DNA from: Arenimonas soli | GTDB lineage: Bacteria > Pseudomonadota > Gammaproteobacteria > Xanthomonadales > Xanthomonadaceae | DNA: 64,000 nucleotides | Direction: 5' to 3' | Assembly: GCF_014643775.1 (NCBI RefSeq) | Contig: NZ_BMKC01000001.1 | Span: 1,054,001 to 1,118,000, forward strand | Shown here: positions 1-8,387 of the stretch, piece after piece | Layout: each line of letters opens with the position of its first letter | Numbering within the stretch: the stretch's first letter is position 1 | Notes under the pieces: model-generated | What the model was told of the DNA's origin: nothing | Databases searched by the model: none | The model's input: the letters and a program-made list of their open reading frames with translations, nothing else | Made by a program: the position numbers and the translations under genes

Positions 1-455
1 CCGGGGACGGCGACGACCCGATCCAGATCATCGATGGCCGCGACCTGGGCGAGTGGATGATCCGCCTGGCCGAAAACGGCACCACCGGCGTGTTCAATGC
101 CTGCGGCCCGGACTACACGCTGACCATGGACGCCGCCGTGCACGGCTGCCACGCGGTGACCGGCGGGCCGGCCAGCTTCACCCACGTGCCGCTGGAGTTC
201 ATTGAAAAGAACGAAGTCGCGCTGCCGATCTGGGTGCCGCGCGCCGGCTCGCCGTACTCGGGCTACGGCACGGTCAGCAATGCCCGCGCCATCGCCGCCG
301 GGCTGACGTTCCGGCCGCTGGCCACGACCGTGGCCGACCTGCTGGCCTGGTACCAGGGCCTGCCGGCGGAACGCCAGGCCGAGGTGCGCGCCGGCATTTC
401 CCGGGAACGCGAAGCGGAGCTGCTGGCTGCCTGGCGGGCGGAAAGCGCGGCCTGA
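1..455 (+). CDS. NAD-dependent epimerase/reductase, C-terminal part (partial at window edge)
   Basis: The reading frame is open from the first bases of the window, so only the last 150 or so residues are seen; the Rossmann nucleotide-binding half lies outside. The visible part resembles the C-terminal substrate-binding half of extended short-chain dehydrogenases/sugar epimerases: an IDGRDLGEWM segment followed by GVFNACGP, typical of the region where these proteins scan the next domain for a substrate site, then a helical tail rich in Arg, Glu and Ala. An in-frame ATG at 57 is internal and is not the start. The family is well supported but the substrate cannot be named. The next gene begins 89 bases downstream in the same direction. 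Confidence 0.7.
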   Translation, partial: GDGDDPIQIIDGRDLGEWMIRLAENGTTGVFNACGPDYTLTMDAAVHGCHAVTGGPASFTHVPLEFIEKNEVALPIWVPRAGSPYSGYGTVSNARAIAAGLTFRPLATTVADLLAWYQGLPAERQAEVRAGISREREAELLAAWRAESAA

Positions 456-477
456 GGCCCGTGCTTCGCCGGCCCAT

Positions 478-500
478 GGCCGGTCCATCGCGGACCGGCC
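478..500. terminator. GC-rich perfect hairpin, terminator-like
   Basis: A 9-bp perfect inverted repeat (GGCCGGTCC with a 5-base loop) sits between the epimerase stop and the cytochrome gene. It is not followed by a T tract, so Rho-independent termination is doubtful. Confidence 0.3.
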
Positions 501-544
501 GTATGGCACAGTAGGGGTCCGTCCCTGCGGAGCGCGAGACCGGC

Positions 545-1624
545 ATGAACACATCACGTCCCAGCTTCCTGCTGGCGGCCCTGCTGCTGGCCTCGCCGCT
601 GGTCCAGGCCGCCGCTCCCCGGCCCATTCCGCCGCTGCTGCCCGAAGATGCCGCAGCCGCGGAGGCCGACTACCAGCGCTACTGCGCCCTGTGCCACGGC
701 GCCGACCGGGCCGGGCATGCCAACGACCACGCGCCATCGCTCAAGTCCGAATCGCTCCTGCGCACGGCCTTTCCCTGGCTGCTGCGCGAGTCCATCGCCT
801 ATGGCCGCCCCGGCACGCCGATGGGCGGCTACCTGGACGAAGTCGGCGGCCCGATGAGCCTGGACGAGGTGCGGCGCATGGTGATCTGGCTGCGCGAGAA
901 GGGCGGCAGCCCGGAACCGCTGCGGCTGGGCAGCGAACGCGTGGCGGGGGATGCCCAGGCCGGCGCGGCCGTTTACGCGCAGCACTGCGCCAGCTGCCAC
1001 GGCGGGCAAGGCGAGGGCGGCACCGGCACGGCCCTGGGCAACCCGGCCATGCTGGCCACCACGCCGGACAAATTCCTTCGCCATGCCATCGAACACGGCC
1101 GCGACGGCACGCCGATGGAAGGCTTCGCCGGTACGCTGTCGCCGACCCAGATGGACGACGTCACCGCCTTCCTGCGCAGCCGCGCCACCGGCTGGAACGC
1201 CGAGCCGCGCCCGCTGGTGCCGCCGCCGGCGCTGGCCGATGCGGTGCTCAACCCCGACGGCGAGGCGCCGGAGTTCGAGTTCAAGAACGGCCACTACATC
1301 ACCGCCGCCGACCTCGACCGCATCCTGAAGGAAAAGCGCCGGCTGGTGCTGCTCGACACCCGCGTGGCGTCCATGTGGCAACTGGCCCACATCAAGGGCT
1401 CGGTGCCGATCCCGTATTACTCCGACCCGGAGGCCGTGATCGGGTCACTGCCCAAGGACGGCACCTGGATCATCAGCTACTGCGAATGCCCGCGCGCCGC
1501 CGCCGATTCGGTGAACAGGTTCCTGCGCGAGGAAGGCTTCAAGAACACGGCGGTGCTGTGGGAAGGCATCGGCGGCTGGGTGGCCCTGGGTTATCCGACT
1601 TCGGTGGGGCGCGCCGACCCGTAA
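545..1624 (+). CDS. Exported dihaem cytochrome c fused to a rhodanese domain
   Basis: A 359-residue exported protein. Residues 1-23 form a signal peptide ending in an Ala-rich cleavage region. Two class I cytochrome c domains follow, with haem-binding motifs CALCH (47-51) and CASCH (148-152); each is followed by a GTPM segment whose Met is the likely sixth haem ligand. A rhodanese-like domain occupies about 245-355, with a candidate active-site Cys313 in the loop YCECPRAAAD and a second Cys two residues on. Cytochrome c domains carry electrons in the periplasm; rhodaneses bind persulfide sulfur. The combination suggests a periplasmic sulfur- or thiol-linked redox role, which is inference. No sulfur-oxidation genes are nearby. 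The downstream gene is convergent. Confidence 0.85.
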   Translation: MNTSRPSFLLAALLLASPLVQAAAPRPIPPLLPEDAAAAEADYQRYCALCHGADRAGHANDHAPSLKSESLLRTAFPWLLRESIAYGRPGTPMGGYLDEVGGPMSLDEVRRMVIWLREKGGSPEPLRLGSERVAGDAQAGAAVYAQHCASCHGGQGEGGTGTALGNPAMLATTPDKFLRHAIEHGRDGTPMEGFAGTLSPTQMDDVTAFLRSRATGWNAEPRPLVPPPALADAVLNPDGEAPEFEFKNGHYITAADLDRILKEKRRLVLLDTRVASMWQLAHIKGSVPIPYYSDPEAVIGSLPKDGTWIISYCECPRAAADSVNRFLREEGFKNTAVLWEGIGGWVALGYPTSVGRADP

Positions 1625-1636
1625 TCCGCGGGCGGT

Positions 1637-2698
1637 TCAATCGTTCCGGGCGCCGTGCATGGCCCGGATCACGGCGTACAGGTCGCCGCCGTTGAAAGAG
1701 TAGGGTTGTTCGGTGTTCACCCGGTGCACCATCACCAGGTCCAGGTCTGGGTAGACGCCGAGCATGTGCACCCCGACGCCGGCGTGGTAGAACGACGGCC
1801 GTTTCTGGTCCGGACCGGGCACCAGTGATGACCAGAGCATGCCGTAGGCCAGCCCATAATCGGCATTGGTCACCGACGCGGGCGCCGTGCTTTCGTCCAC
1901 CCAGTCCGCCGGCACCAGCGAACGCCCCTGCCACTGGCCACGCTGCAGGTAAAGCTGGCCAAACAGCGCCAGGTCACGTGCGGAAAGGCGGAAATGGTAG
2001 GCCCGGTAGCGGGAGACGTCCGGTTCCAGCTGGCGGAAGCCATCCGCCCAGACGGGCAGGGCGGCGACGTCGGGCAGCGAAACAATGCGACCCGTGAAGT
2101 CGCGCATGCCCAGAGGGGCCGCGATTCGTTCCGCGAAAGCCTCGTGCACGCCCTGGCCTGCGCATTTTTCAAAGATGGCGCCGGCGACGTTGAAGTCCCA
2201 GTTGTTGTAGTAGTAGTGCGTGCCCGGGGCGTGGCTTCCCCGGGCCGGCCGGGCAGCCGCCATGTCCTCGGTTTCGGCGGTCGCCGGATGGTAGACACCG
2301 GACCTCGACTGCAGCACTTGCCGCAAGGTCGCGGACTTCTCTGCTTCGCTGAGACCTGGTGGGCGTTCGTCGATGCCGTAGTCGGCAAGCGTCTTGTCCA
2401 GGTCCAGGCAGCCGCGCCCGAGTTCAGTGCCGATGAGCGCGCTGAGCAGGGGCTTGCGCATCGAGTGCACGAGTCGCTTGGCGTCGATGTCCCCGTATTC
2501 GAAGAAGACCTTGCCATCCTTGAGCAGAAGCATCGCTTCCGATCCCCGCTCGCTTAGCAGCAACCGGAGCTGCTCAAGCCGGTCCGCGTCGTAGCCCGCC
2601 TGCGCGGGCGTGATTCGTTCGAAGGTTTCGGCGCTGGCGGCGTCCGCCGCCAGGCACGTGCAGGCCGCGAGCAGCCAGGCGAGGCAATTTTTTCCCAC
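1637..2698 (-). CDS. Exported serine hydrolase of the beta-lactamase/DD-peptidase (class C) fold
   Basis: A 353-residue protein with an N-terminal signal peptide (about 1-23) and the three hallmarks of penicillin-recognising serine hydrolases: SMRK (Ser79-Lys82, the S-x-x-K nucleophile motif), a Y-x-N motif near Tyr163-Asn165, and an HAG motif near the C-terminus replacing K-T-G. HxG in the last motif is usual for esterase- or amidase-like members rather than true beta-lactamases. The start is GTG. It lies 32 bases downstream of the propeller-type diguanylate cyclase on the same strand, so it may be the third gene of that transcript. The substrate is unknown; a role in peptidoglycan or small-ester hydrolysis is inference. 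Confidence 0.8.
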   Translation of the reverse strand: MGKNCLAWLLAACTCLAADAASAETFERITPAQAGYDADRLEQLRLLLSERGSEAMLLLKDGKVFFEYGDIDAKRLVHSMRKPLLSALIGTELGRGCLDLDKTLADYGIDERPPGLSEAEKSATLRQVLQSRSGVYHPATAETEDMAAARPARGSHAPGTHYYYNNWDFNVAGAIFEKCAGQGVHEAFAERIAAPLGMRDFTGRIVSLPDVAALPVWADGFRQLEPDVSRYRAYHFRLSARDLALFGQLYLQRGQWQGRSLVPADWVDESTAPASVTNADYGLAYGMLWSSLVPGPDQKRPSFYHAGVGVHMLGVYPDLDLVMVHRVNTEQPYSFNGGDLYAVIRAMHGARND

Positions 2699-2730
2699 GA
2701 TGTATGGTTCCCTGCGTTGGATGGAATCCG

Positions 2731-5700
2731 TCAGGTGGCCGCTGCGCGGACGCGATTGCGGCCTGCCGATTTGGCACCGTATAGGGCCAGGTCGGCATCG
2801 TGCAACAGGCTTTCGGGCGTGTCATCGGGTAGCGGAACCCGGCTCAGCACGCCGGCGCTGATGGTCAGCGTCTGGGTGTCGTTGCCCAGGGCGCGCGGCG
2901 GCAATGCTTCGACGAGCAGGCGCATGCGTTCGGCCACGCGCTGCACGGTGGCAAGGTCGGCGTCGATCATCAGGCAGGCAAACTCCTCGCCGCCAAAACG
3001 CGCCACCAGGTCCTGTTCGCGCATGGCGCTGCCCATGGCGGTGGCGATGGCGCGCAGCGCGGCATCGCCGGCGAGGTGGCCGAAGCGGTCGTTGTACTGC
3101 TTGAAATGGTCGACGTCGGCGACGATCAGGCCCAGTGGCTTTTGCTGTTCCAGGGCGCGCTGCAGTTCCGCCTTCATGGCCTCGACCAGGCGCCGGCGAT
3201 TGGCGATGCCGGTCAATGGGTCCAGGTAGGACAGTTCGGTAAGGCGCTGGTTGGCGTCGTTGAGCGCGGAGGTGCGGTCCGCCACTTCCTGGCGCAGCTG
3301 TCGCTGGCGCCGGCGCAGGCCTCGGTTGTACAGCGCCACCAGCAGCAGGCTCGCAAGCAGCAGCGCGACCACGGCCAGTCCCTGCAACCAGGCCTGCTGC
3401 CACCACAGCGGCGGCACCGTCACCGCCAGTTCGATCGGCGTTGCCTCGATGCCGGCGAAGTCGCGCGCTTCCATGCGGAGCCGGTAGTCACCCGGCGCCA
3501 GTCCCGAGAAGGTCCGGTCGCGCTGGGTGGTCCAGGCACCGGGATTGCGTTCCATTCCAAGCATCTGGGTTCGGTACATCGACTCGCGTTCGCGCAGGCC
3601 GGTGAGCAGGCTGTATTCGACGCGAAGCTCATGCCGGCCCGAGGGAAGGCGCAGCGTGCCGTCGGCCGGCAGGGGCACGGTGTCGCCGGCCAGGTACAGG
3701 GCGGTGAGGCGCAGCGGCTTGGGCGAACGCGCCGGGCCGGGCAGGCTCAGGTTCGGGTCGTACATGGACAGGCCGCCCAGGGTGCCGACCCAGTAGCGGT
3801 CGTGGTTGTCGATGAACTGCGCGTTGGTGTTGCACTCGTCGTGTACCAGGCCATCGCGTCGGCGGAACACGCGCTCGTTCCAGCCGCCGTCCGCGCGCGG
3901 GATGAGTTGCTGCACGCCATTGTTGGTGCACACGTAGATGCGCCCCTGGCTGTCGCGCAGGGTGCTGTAGATGGTGGGGTCGGGCGGCGGCGGGGGCGCG
4001 TCCCGGGTGATCCGAAGCGGGCGCAGGGGATCGTGCACGTCCAGGCGCACGATGCCGTGGTGGGTGCTGCTGCCCCAGAGCACGTCGCGGCCGTTTTCCT
4101 CGTGGATCGCCAGCGAACGGAAGCCGTCGCGGGGCAGGCCCAGGTCGCCGTTCAGGCGCTGCCAGCGCTGGCCGTCGAAGCGGGCGATACCGCGCGAGTC
4201 CGCGGCCCACAGCCATTCGCGCCCCTGGGCGTCGGTTTGCGCCAGCAGCCAGTGCACCGAACTGTGGCCTTCCTCGCCCAGGAAACGAAAGCTGGTCCAC
4301 TCGCCGCCGCGAAGCCGGTGCACGCCGGCATGGTTGGTGGCGGCCCACCATTCCACCTGGCCGTCGATGCGACGCGCGATGACGTGGTTGGCGCCGGTTT
4401 CCGGCTGTACCGGCCAGGGCACGTCGATGGGGCGGAATTCGAAATCGCCGTCGATTTCGAGCAGGGGTGCCCCGGGCTGGGCAAGCACCCGATGCAGGCG
4501 GCCGTCGTCGCCGGGAATGCGCCACAGGCCGCGCACCGACCGGGCCGGCAGCCCGCCAGGGCCTTGCCGGAAATAGCGCCAGTTGCCCTGTTCAAGCAGC
4601 GCCAGCCCGTCGCGTGACGAGCCCACCCACAGGCGTTCGCCGCCGCGGCCGTCGGGTTCGACCAGCACGCCGAAGCTGCCGTTGTCGGCGGCGCCAAGCA
4701 GGGACACGGTGTTCCAGGGGCTGGCGGCAAGCGTGGCGCGGGCTACACCGCCTTCGGTGGCCAGCCACAGCGATTCGACCCCGTCGCTGCCGTGCTGGAG
4801 TTTGATGCCGCGCACGGCTTCCGCGGGCAGGCCGTGGCGACGGTCGAACACATCGACCCGTTCGCCGCGGAAACGCAGCAAGCCCGCGCGCGACGCCATC
4901 CACACCTGCGCTTCGCCATCGGCATCCTGGGTGGCGACGGCCGAATACACGGCTTCGGTGGGCAGCTCACCGGTTTCGGCGCGCCACAGGCGCAGCTGGT
5001 TGCCGCGCAGTCGCGCCACGCCGCCGCCGTAACTGACCACCCACAGCGACTCCACGCCCCTGTCCTCGACCCGCTTGATATCGGTCAGCGCCAGGTTGGC
5101 CAGGGTCGGGTGTTCGTGGCGGCGCCAGGCTTCGCTGCTGGCGCGTCGGTACCAGAGGCCGCGATCGGCGGTGGCCAGCCATTCGCGGGGTTCGCCGCCC
5201 ACGCTAGCCGTCCGCGCAAAAGCGATGGCGCGGCCAAGATTGCCCACGGGGTTGCCCGGGTCTTCGACCCAGGTGTCGCCTTCAAGCCGCGCCAGGCCGT
5301 CGTTGTGGGCCACCCAGAGTTCGCGCGAATCGCCCTCACCCACGGTCGAGAAGCGCTGGTGGAAACGCGCCTCGCCGACCCGGTGCCAGCCCTTGCCGTC
5401 GTAGTAGGCCAGGCCTTCGCGTTCGAAGATGACCCACAGCCGGCCCTGGCGGTCGTTGGCCATGTCGCGCACCAGGCTGCGGCCCGGGGCATCGGGAACC
5501 TCGTGCCAGCGGTAGCCGTCGAAACGCGACAGGGTGGACGCCGAGCCGGCCCAGACAAAGCCGTCCGGGCCCTGGCCGACGGTGCTCCAGATTTCGTCGC
5601 CCAGACCGTCGCGCGGAGTGAAGGTAGTGAACGTCGGCGGGTTGCCGGCGGGCACCTTCAGCGGCGAAAGGTTCGCGCCGATGCCGCTGGAAGAGTCCTG

Positions 5701-5772
5701 CGCCGCGGCCAGCGGCGCCAGGGCCAGCAGCAAGGCGAGCACGCGCAGCGCGGCGACGACGCCGAACTTCAC
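2731..5772 (-). CDS. Periplasmic two-component-regulator-propeller sensor diguanylate cyclase
   Basis: A 1013-residue transmembrane sensor. A signal peptide (1-25) is followed by a long repeat region (about 40-700) of Trp-, Gly- and Asp-rich blades typical of the two-component-regulator propeller, then a Y_Y_Y-type beta-sandwich (about 704-784), one membrane helix (about 792-814), a short coiled linker and a GGDEF domain. The active-site motif is GGEEF (927-931), preceded at canonical spacing by an inhibitory-site motif REQD, so an active, product-inhibited diguanylate cyclase making c-di-GMP is expected. The start is GTG, overlapping the stop of the upstream cyclase as GTGA, which implies translational coupling. 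The ligand is unknown. This class often pairs with periplasmic carbohydrate sensing, which is inference here. Confidence 0.9.
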   Translation of the reverse strand: MKFGVVAALRVLALLLALAPLAAAQDSSSGIGANLSPLKVPAGNPPTFTTFTPRDGLGDEIWSTVGQGPDGFVWAGSASTLSRFDGYRWHEVPDAPGRSLVRDMANDRQGRLWVIFEREGLAYYDGKGWHRVGEARFHQRFSTVGEGDSRELWVAHNDGLARLEGDTWVEDPGNPVGNLGRAIAFARTASVGGEPREWLATADRGLWYRRASSEAWRRHEHPTLANLALTDIKRVEDRGVESLWVVSYGGGVARLRGNQLRLWRAETGELPTEAVYSAVATQDADGEAQVWMASRAGLLRFRGERVDVFDRRHGLPAEAVRGIKLQHGSDGVESLWLATEGGVARATLAASPWNTVSLLGAADNGSFGVLVEPDGRGGERLWVGSSRDGLALLEQGNWRYFRQGPGGLPARSVRGLWRIPGDDGRLHRVLAQPGAPLLEIDGDFEFRPIDVPWPVQPETGANHVIARRIDGQVEWWAATNHAGVHRLRGGEWTSFRFLGEEGHSSVHWLLAQTDAQGREWLWAADSRGIARFDGQRWQRLNGDLGLPRDGFRSLAIHEENGRDVLWGSSTHHGIVRLDVHDPLRPLRITRDAPPPPPDPTIYSTLRDSQGRIYVCTNNGVQQLIPRADGGWNERVFRRRDGLVHDECNTNAQFIDNHDRYWVGTLGGLSMYDPNLSLPGPARSPKPLRLTALYLAGDTVPLPADGTLRLPSGRHELRVEYSLLTGLRERESMYRTQMLGMERNPGAWTTQRDRTFSGLAPGDYRLRMEARDFAGIEATPIELAVTVPPLWWQQAWLQGLAVVALLLASLLLVALYNRGLRRRQRQLRQEVADRTSALNDANQRLTELSYLDPLTGIANRRRLVEAMKAELQRALEQQKPLGLIVADVDHFKQYNDRFGHLAGDAALRAIATAMGSAMREQDLVARFGGEEFACLMIDADLATVQRVAERMRLLVEALPPRALGNDTQTLTISAGVLSRVPLPDDTPESLLHDADLALYGAKSAGRNRVRAAAT

Positions 5773-7616
5773 GGAGCGACCGCCACCGGCGTCGCCGGGT
5801 GCCGGGGCAGGTCGTCGTTCCAGCCCACCACGCGGTCGCGCCCCGTGCGCTTGGCGGCGTAGAGCGCTTCATCGGCCGCGCGGAACAGGCCGCGCGGATC
5901 GGCGAAGGCGTGGTCCTCGGTGCTGGCCACGCCGATGCTGGCGGTGACCGGGATGGCCGGTGAACTGGCGGCGACCGCGCGGCGCAGCTGCTCGGCGAGC
6001 GTCATCAGGGCAGGGCCGTCGGTGCGCGGCACCAGCACGACGAACTCTTCGCCGCCGTAGCGGCTTGCCACGGCCTGCGGCGGCAGCTGGCGGCGCAGGG
6101 ATTCGGCCACGCCTTCAAGCACCCGGTCGCCCACGGCATGGCCGTGGGTGTCGTTGACGTGTTTGAAGTGATCGACGTCGATCACCAGCAGCCCCAGCGT
6201 GGTGCCGGCGCTGGCGGCCTGGGCGAAGGCGTGTTCGACCAGTTCGTCGTAGCGGCTCCGGTTGGCCAGCCCGGTCAGGCTGTCGGTGCGGCTTTGCTGG
6301 CGGATTTCCTTGACGCGAATGCCCAGGGCCACCGACAGCAGCACGAACTCGAAGATGGTGCCGATCTGGAAGCCGTACTGGGTCAGCCAGGTGTGTGGCA
6401 GCAGGCCCACCGACTTGACCAGGTACAGCAGCACGCCACCGAGGAACACCGACCAGGCCAGCAGGAAATAGCCGGCCGCCGCCTGCCGTGCCCGCAGCCC
6501 GCTGATGCCGATCGCCACCACCATGAACACCGTGATCGCAACGATGACCGTGATCGGCTTCACCAAGGAGCCATAGGACACGAAGGGCGACGCCAGCATC
6601 AGCGTGAAGATGGCCACCTGCAGTGCCCCGAAGGCACGGTCAAGCCATCGCGACCGGCCCTTGGCGCGCAGCAGGCTGCGCGAAAACAGCAGCAGGAAAT
6701 GCAGCGCCAGCATAAGCAGCACCACCTGGCCCACACCCCAGAGCGAAGGCGTCTCAGGCCACAGGTGCTGCTGGGCGATGCCGTTGAACACGGCCATGTA
6801 ACCGCCGTAACAAAGCACGTAGCACAGGTAATAGGCGAAGGCTTCGTCGCGAACGAAGCCGTACAGCAGGGCGGTGCACATCGCGAGCAGCACGAAGCTG
6901 CCAAACAGCGCACCCATCGCCAGTTGTTCGGCACCCAGCCCCGGCACCAGGGCCTCGGGCGCGTACAGCGCCAGCGTGACGTTCACGGGACCCTCGGACC
7001 GGGCCCGCAGGTAGATGTCCAGCGACTGACCCGGCGCGATCGTCAACGGGAACAGATAGTCGCGATGTGGGATCGGCCGGGTGGAATAGGGCAGGGTGTC
7101 GCCGGTGGTCCAGCGCTGCAGCACGCGCCCCTGGTCGACCAGGTACAGGTCGAAATAGTCAAGCAGCACGTAGCTTTGGCGCAAAACCAGGTCGCGCGGC
7201 TGGTCGCCGGTGTTGGTCACCGAGCCGCGCAGCCACCAGGCCGACCGGCTGTAGCCGAAGCTGGCGGTGCGCCCGCCCAGCGGTACGAAGCGGCGGGCAG
7301 CCTCGGGTTTCAGCAGGTCCCGGAGCTGCAGTTCCTGTCCGGGGTCCTCGAGCACCGAAAGATGCGGCAGCAGGTCCAGTTCCTGCACGCCGGGGCCGAG
7401 CTGCGCTACCGGCGGGGCCGCCACGGCGGCCGCGGCCAGCACCAGCCAAAGCACGCCGGTCGCCAGGGTTCGGCAGAACCCGGCGTACAGGGTTTCCGGC
7501 GGTGCGGTCCTGCAGCAGGCGGCGCTCAACGGGGCGGGCCACGGGTCCAAAGTTGGTACCCGATAGTAATTAAACCTTTTGAAGTCTGCATGGTTGCGAG
7601 TCGGCGGCTCAAGCAA
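5769..7616 (-). CDS. 7TMR-DISM sensor diguanylate cyclase
   Basis: An inner-membrane sensor with an N-terminal export signal, an extracytoplasmic beta-rich 7TMR-DISMED2-type domain (about residues 75-215), seven hydrophobic helices (about 225-430) and a GGDEF domain (about 445-600) with motif GGEEF at 521-525. The I-site RxxD is absent at the expected position, so product inhibition is unlikely, unlike its partner. It overlaps the next cyclase by four bases. No in-frame ATG exists near the 5' end: the longest frame begins with TTG at 7616, but its first 20 codons run through AT-rich, promoter-like DNA, so the TTG at 7529, just before the signal sequence, is an alternative start. Confidence 0.87.
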   Translation of the reverse strand: MLEPPTRNHADFKRFNYYRVPTLDPWPAPLSAACCRTAPPETLYAGFCRTLATGVLWLVLAAAAVAAPPVAQLGPGVQELDLLPHLSVLEDPGQELQLRDLLKPEAARRFVPLGGRTASFGYSRSAWWLRGSVTNTGDQPRDLVLRQSYVLLDYFDLYLVDQGRVLQRWTTGDTLPYSTRPIPHRDYLFPLTIAPGQSLDIYLRARSEGPVNVTLALYAPEALVPGLGAEQLAMGALFGSFVLLAMCTALLYGFVRDEAFAYYLCYVLCYGGYMAVFNGIAQQHLWPETPSLWGVGQVVLLMLALHFLLLFSRSLLRAKGRSRWLDRAFGALQVAIFTLMLASPFVSYGSLVKPITVIVAITVFMVVAIGISGLRARQAAAGYFLLAWSVFLGGVLLYLVKSVGLLPHTWLTQYGFQIGTIFEFVLLSVALGIRVKEIRQQSRTDSLTGLANRSRYDELVEHAFAQAASAGTTLGLLVIDVDHFKHVNDTHGHAVGDRVLEGVAESLRRQLPPQAVASRYGGEEFVVLVPRTDGPALMTLAEQLRRAVAASSPAIPVTASIGVASTEDHAFADPRGLFRAADEALYAAKRTGRDRVVGWNDDLPRHPATPVAVAP

Positions 7617-7620
7617 TGTT

Positions 7621-7633
7621 AGTAATGCTTACT
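7621..7633. promoter_or_regulatory. Short inverted repeat in a divergent intergenic region
   Basis: AGTAATGCTTACT has perfect 5-base arms around TGC and lies in the AT-rich gap between the minus-strand cyclase operon and the plus-strand mini-protein gene. It is a candidate operator by position only; repeats this short also occur by chance. Confidence 0.25.
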
Positions 7634-7739
7634 GACAAGGGCGCGTGACGGCGACTTGACCGGGGTCAGGGCGTGCCCGGGCCGGGTGGGCGACGCTGGG
7701 CACCTGGCGGCCAAAGGGCCCACGCGCAGGAAAACGAAC

Positions 7740-7979
7740 ATGGAATTCAATGTAGTAATGCCGCAGGCCGACGTGGACCTGGACGCGCTGCGAAAGGCGC
7801 TGTGCGAGGTGGATCCGGCGGCCCTGGTCGACCTGGATCCGCTGCACGCCGGCCTGCGCGTCGCCGCGCAGCTGACCACCGGCGAACTGGCCGGGCTGCT
7901 GGCGGAAGCGGGCTACCCGGTCGGTCCGACCGCCATCCAGCCCCAGCCCTCGGTGTGCTGCGGCGGCTGCGGCGGCTGA
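7740..7979 (+). CDS. 79-residue protein with ferredoxin-like (HMA-like) pattern and Cys-rich CCGGCGG tail
   Basis: The ATG at 7740 is preceded by AGGA about eight bases upstream and is preferred over a longer upstream frame. Residues 1-65 follow the beta-alpha-beta-beta-alpha-beta pattern of small heavy-metal-associated domains, but lack the usual N-terminal CxxC metal motif. Instead the C-terminus ends in CCGGCGG (three Cys), a flexible tail that could bind metal. The sequence therefore looks like a small metal-handling or redox accessory protein; that function is inference. A GC hairpin (7986-8006) follows the stop without a T tract. The next gene, ybiI-like, encodes a zinc finger, but has its own promoter. 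Confidence 0.65.
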   Translation: MEFNVVMPQADVDLDALRKALCEVDPAALVDLDPLHAGLRVAAQLTTGELAGLLAEAGYPVGPTAIQPQPSVCCGGCGG

Positions 7980-7985
7980 AGCTGG

Positions 7986-8006
7986 CCCGCGGCTGAAGCC
8001 CGCGGG
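7986..8006 (+). terminator. GC hairpin after the Cys-tailed mini-protein gene
   Basis: A perfect 7-bp stem CCCGCGG/CCGCGGG with a 7-base loop lies seven bases after the stop codon. There is no T run, so it is only terminator-like. Confidence 0.35.
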
Positions 8007-8027
8007 GCGCGCCCACCGGCGCCGGAC

Positions 8028-8033
8028 TATAAT
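8028..8033 (+). promoter_or_regulatory. TATAAT -10 element upstream of ybiI
   Basis: A perfect sigma-70 -10 hexamer stands out in otherwise GC-rich DNA, 35 bases before the ybiI ATG. No good -35 hexamer is seen at 16-18 bases upstream. Confidence 0.55.
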
Positions 8034-8068
8034 GGCGGCCCTTCTTGACCCCTCCCCAGGAGACCGCC

Positions 8069-8335
8069 ATGGCGACCGGTTGGGCCGGCGACGGCGCTGT
8101 CCAGGACCAGATCGACGCGACCGTGAAGGACGCGATCAAGCGCGCCCGCAGCCAGCTGCCCAAGGGCCCGAGCCTGGCGCATTGCGAAGAGTGCGACGAG
8201 CCGATCCCCGAGGCGCGGCGTCGCGCGCTGCCGGGCGTCCGCCTGTGCGTGCCCTGCCAGGAGGCCTCGGACAAGGACCAGGCCGCCGGCGGCACCTATA
8301 ACCGCCGCGGCAGCAAGGACAGCCAGTTGCGCTGA
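8069..8335 (+). CDS. ybiI: DksA/TraR-type C4 zinc-finger protein YbiI
   Basis: An 88-residue protein, the same length as E. coli YbiI and, from memory of that protein, similar along its whole length, including the N-terminal SGWA/TGWA start, the PGVRLC segment and the NRRGSKDSQLR end. The four zinc ligands are the Cys of CEECDEP and of LCVPC. The ATG at 8069 has AGGAGA seven bases upstream and is preferred to the in-frame ATG at 8045. DksA relatives bind the RNA polymerase secondary channel, but YbiI lacks the long coiled coil with the acidic tip, so DksA-like transcription control should not be assumed. It has its own TATAAT promoter. Confidence 0.93.
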   Translation: MATGWAGDGAVQDQIDATVKDAIKRARSQLPKGPSLAHCEECDEPIPEARRRALPGVRLCVPCQEASDKDQAAGGTYNRRGSKDSQLR

Positions 8336-8373
8336 TCCCTGCGTCGGCCGTTTACGGCGGCGGGCGAACGCTT

Positions 8374-8379
8374 TAGCCT
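8374..8379 (+). promoter_or_regulatory. Candidate promoter of a near-leaderless transcript
   Basis: TAGCCT lies eight bases before the ATG at 8388, and TTTACG (8351-8356) lies 17 bases further upstream. With normal spacing, transcription would begin at or next to the start codon, and the gene has no Shine-Dalgarno sequence. Confidence 0.35.
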
Positions 8380-8387
8380 GCTTCGCC

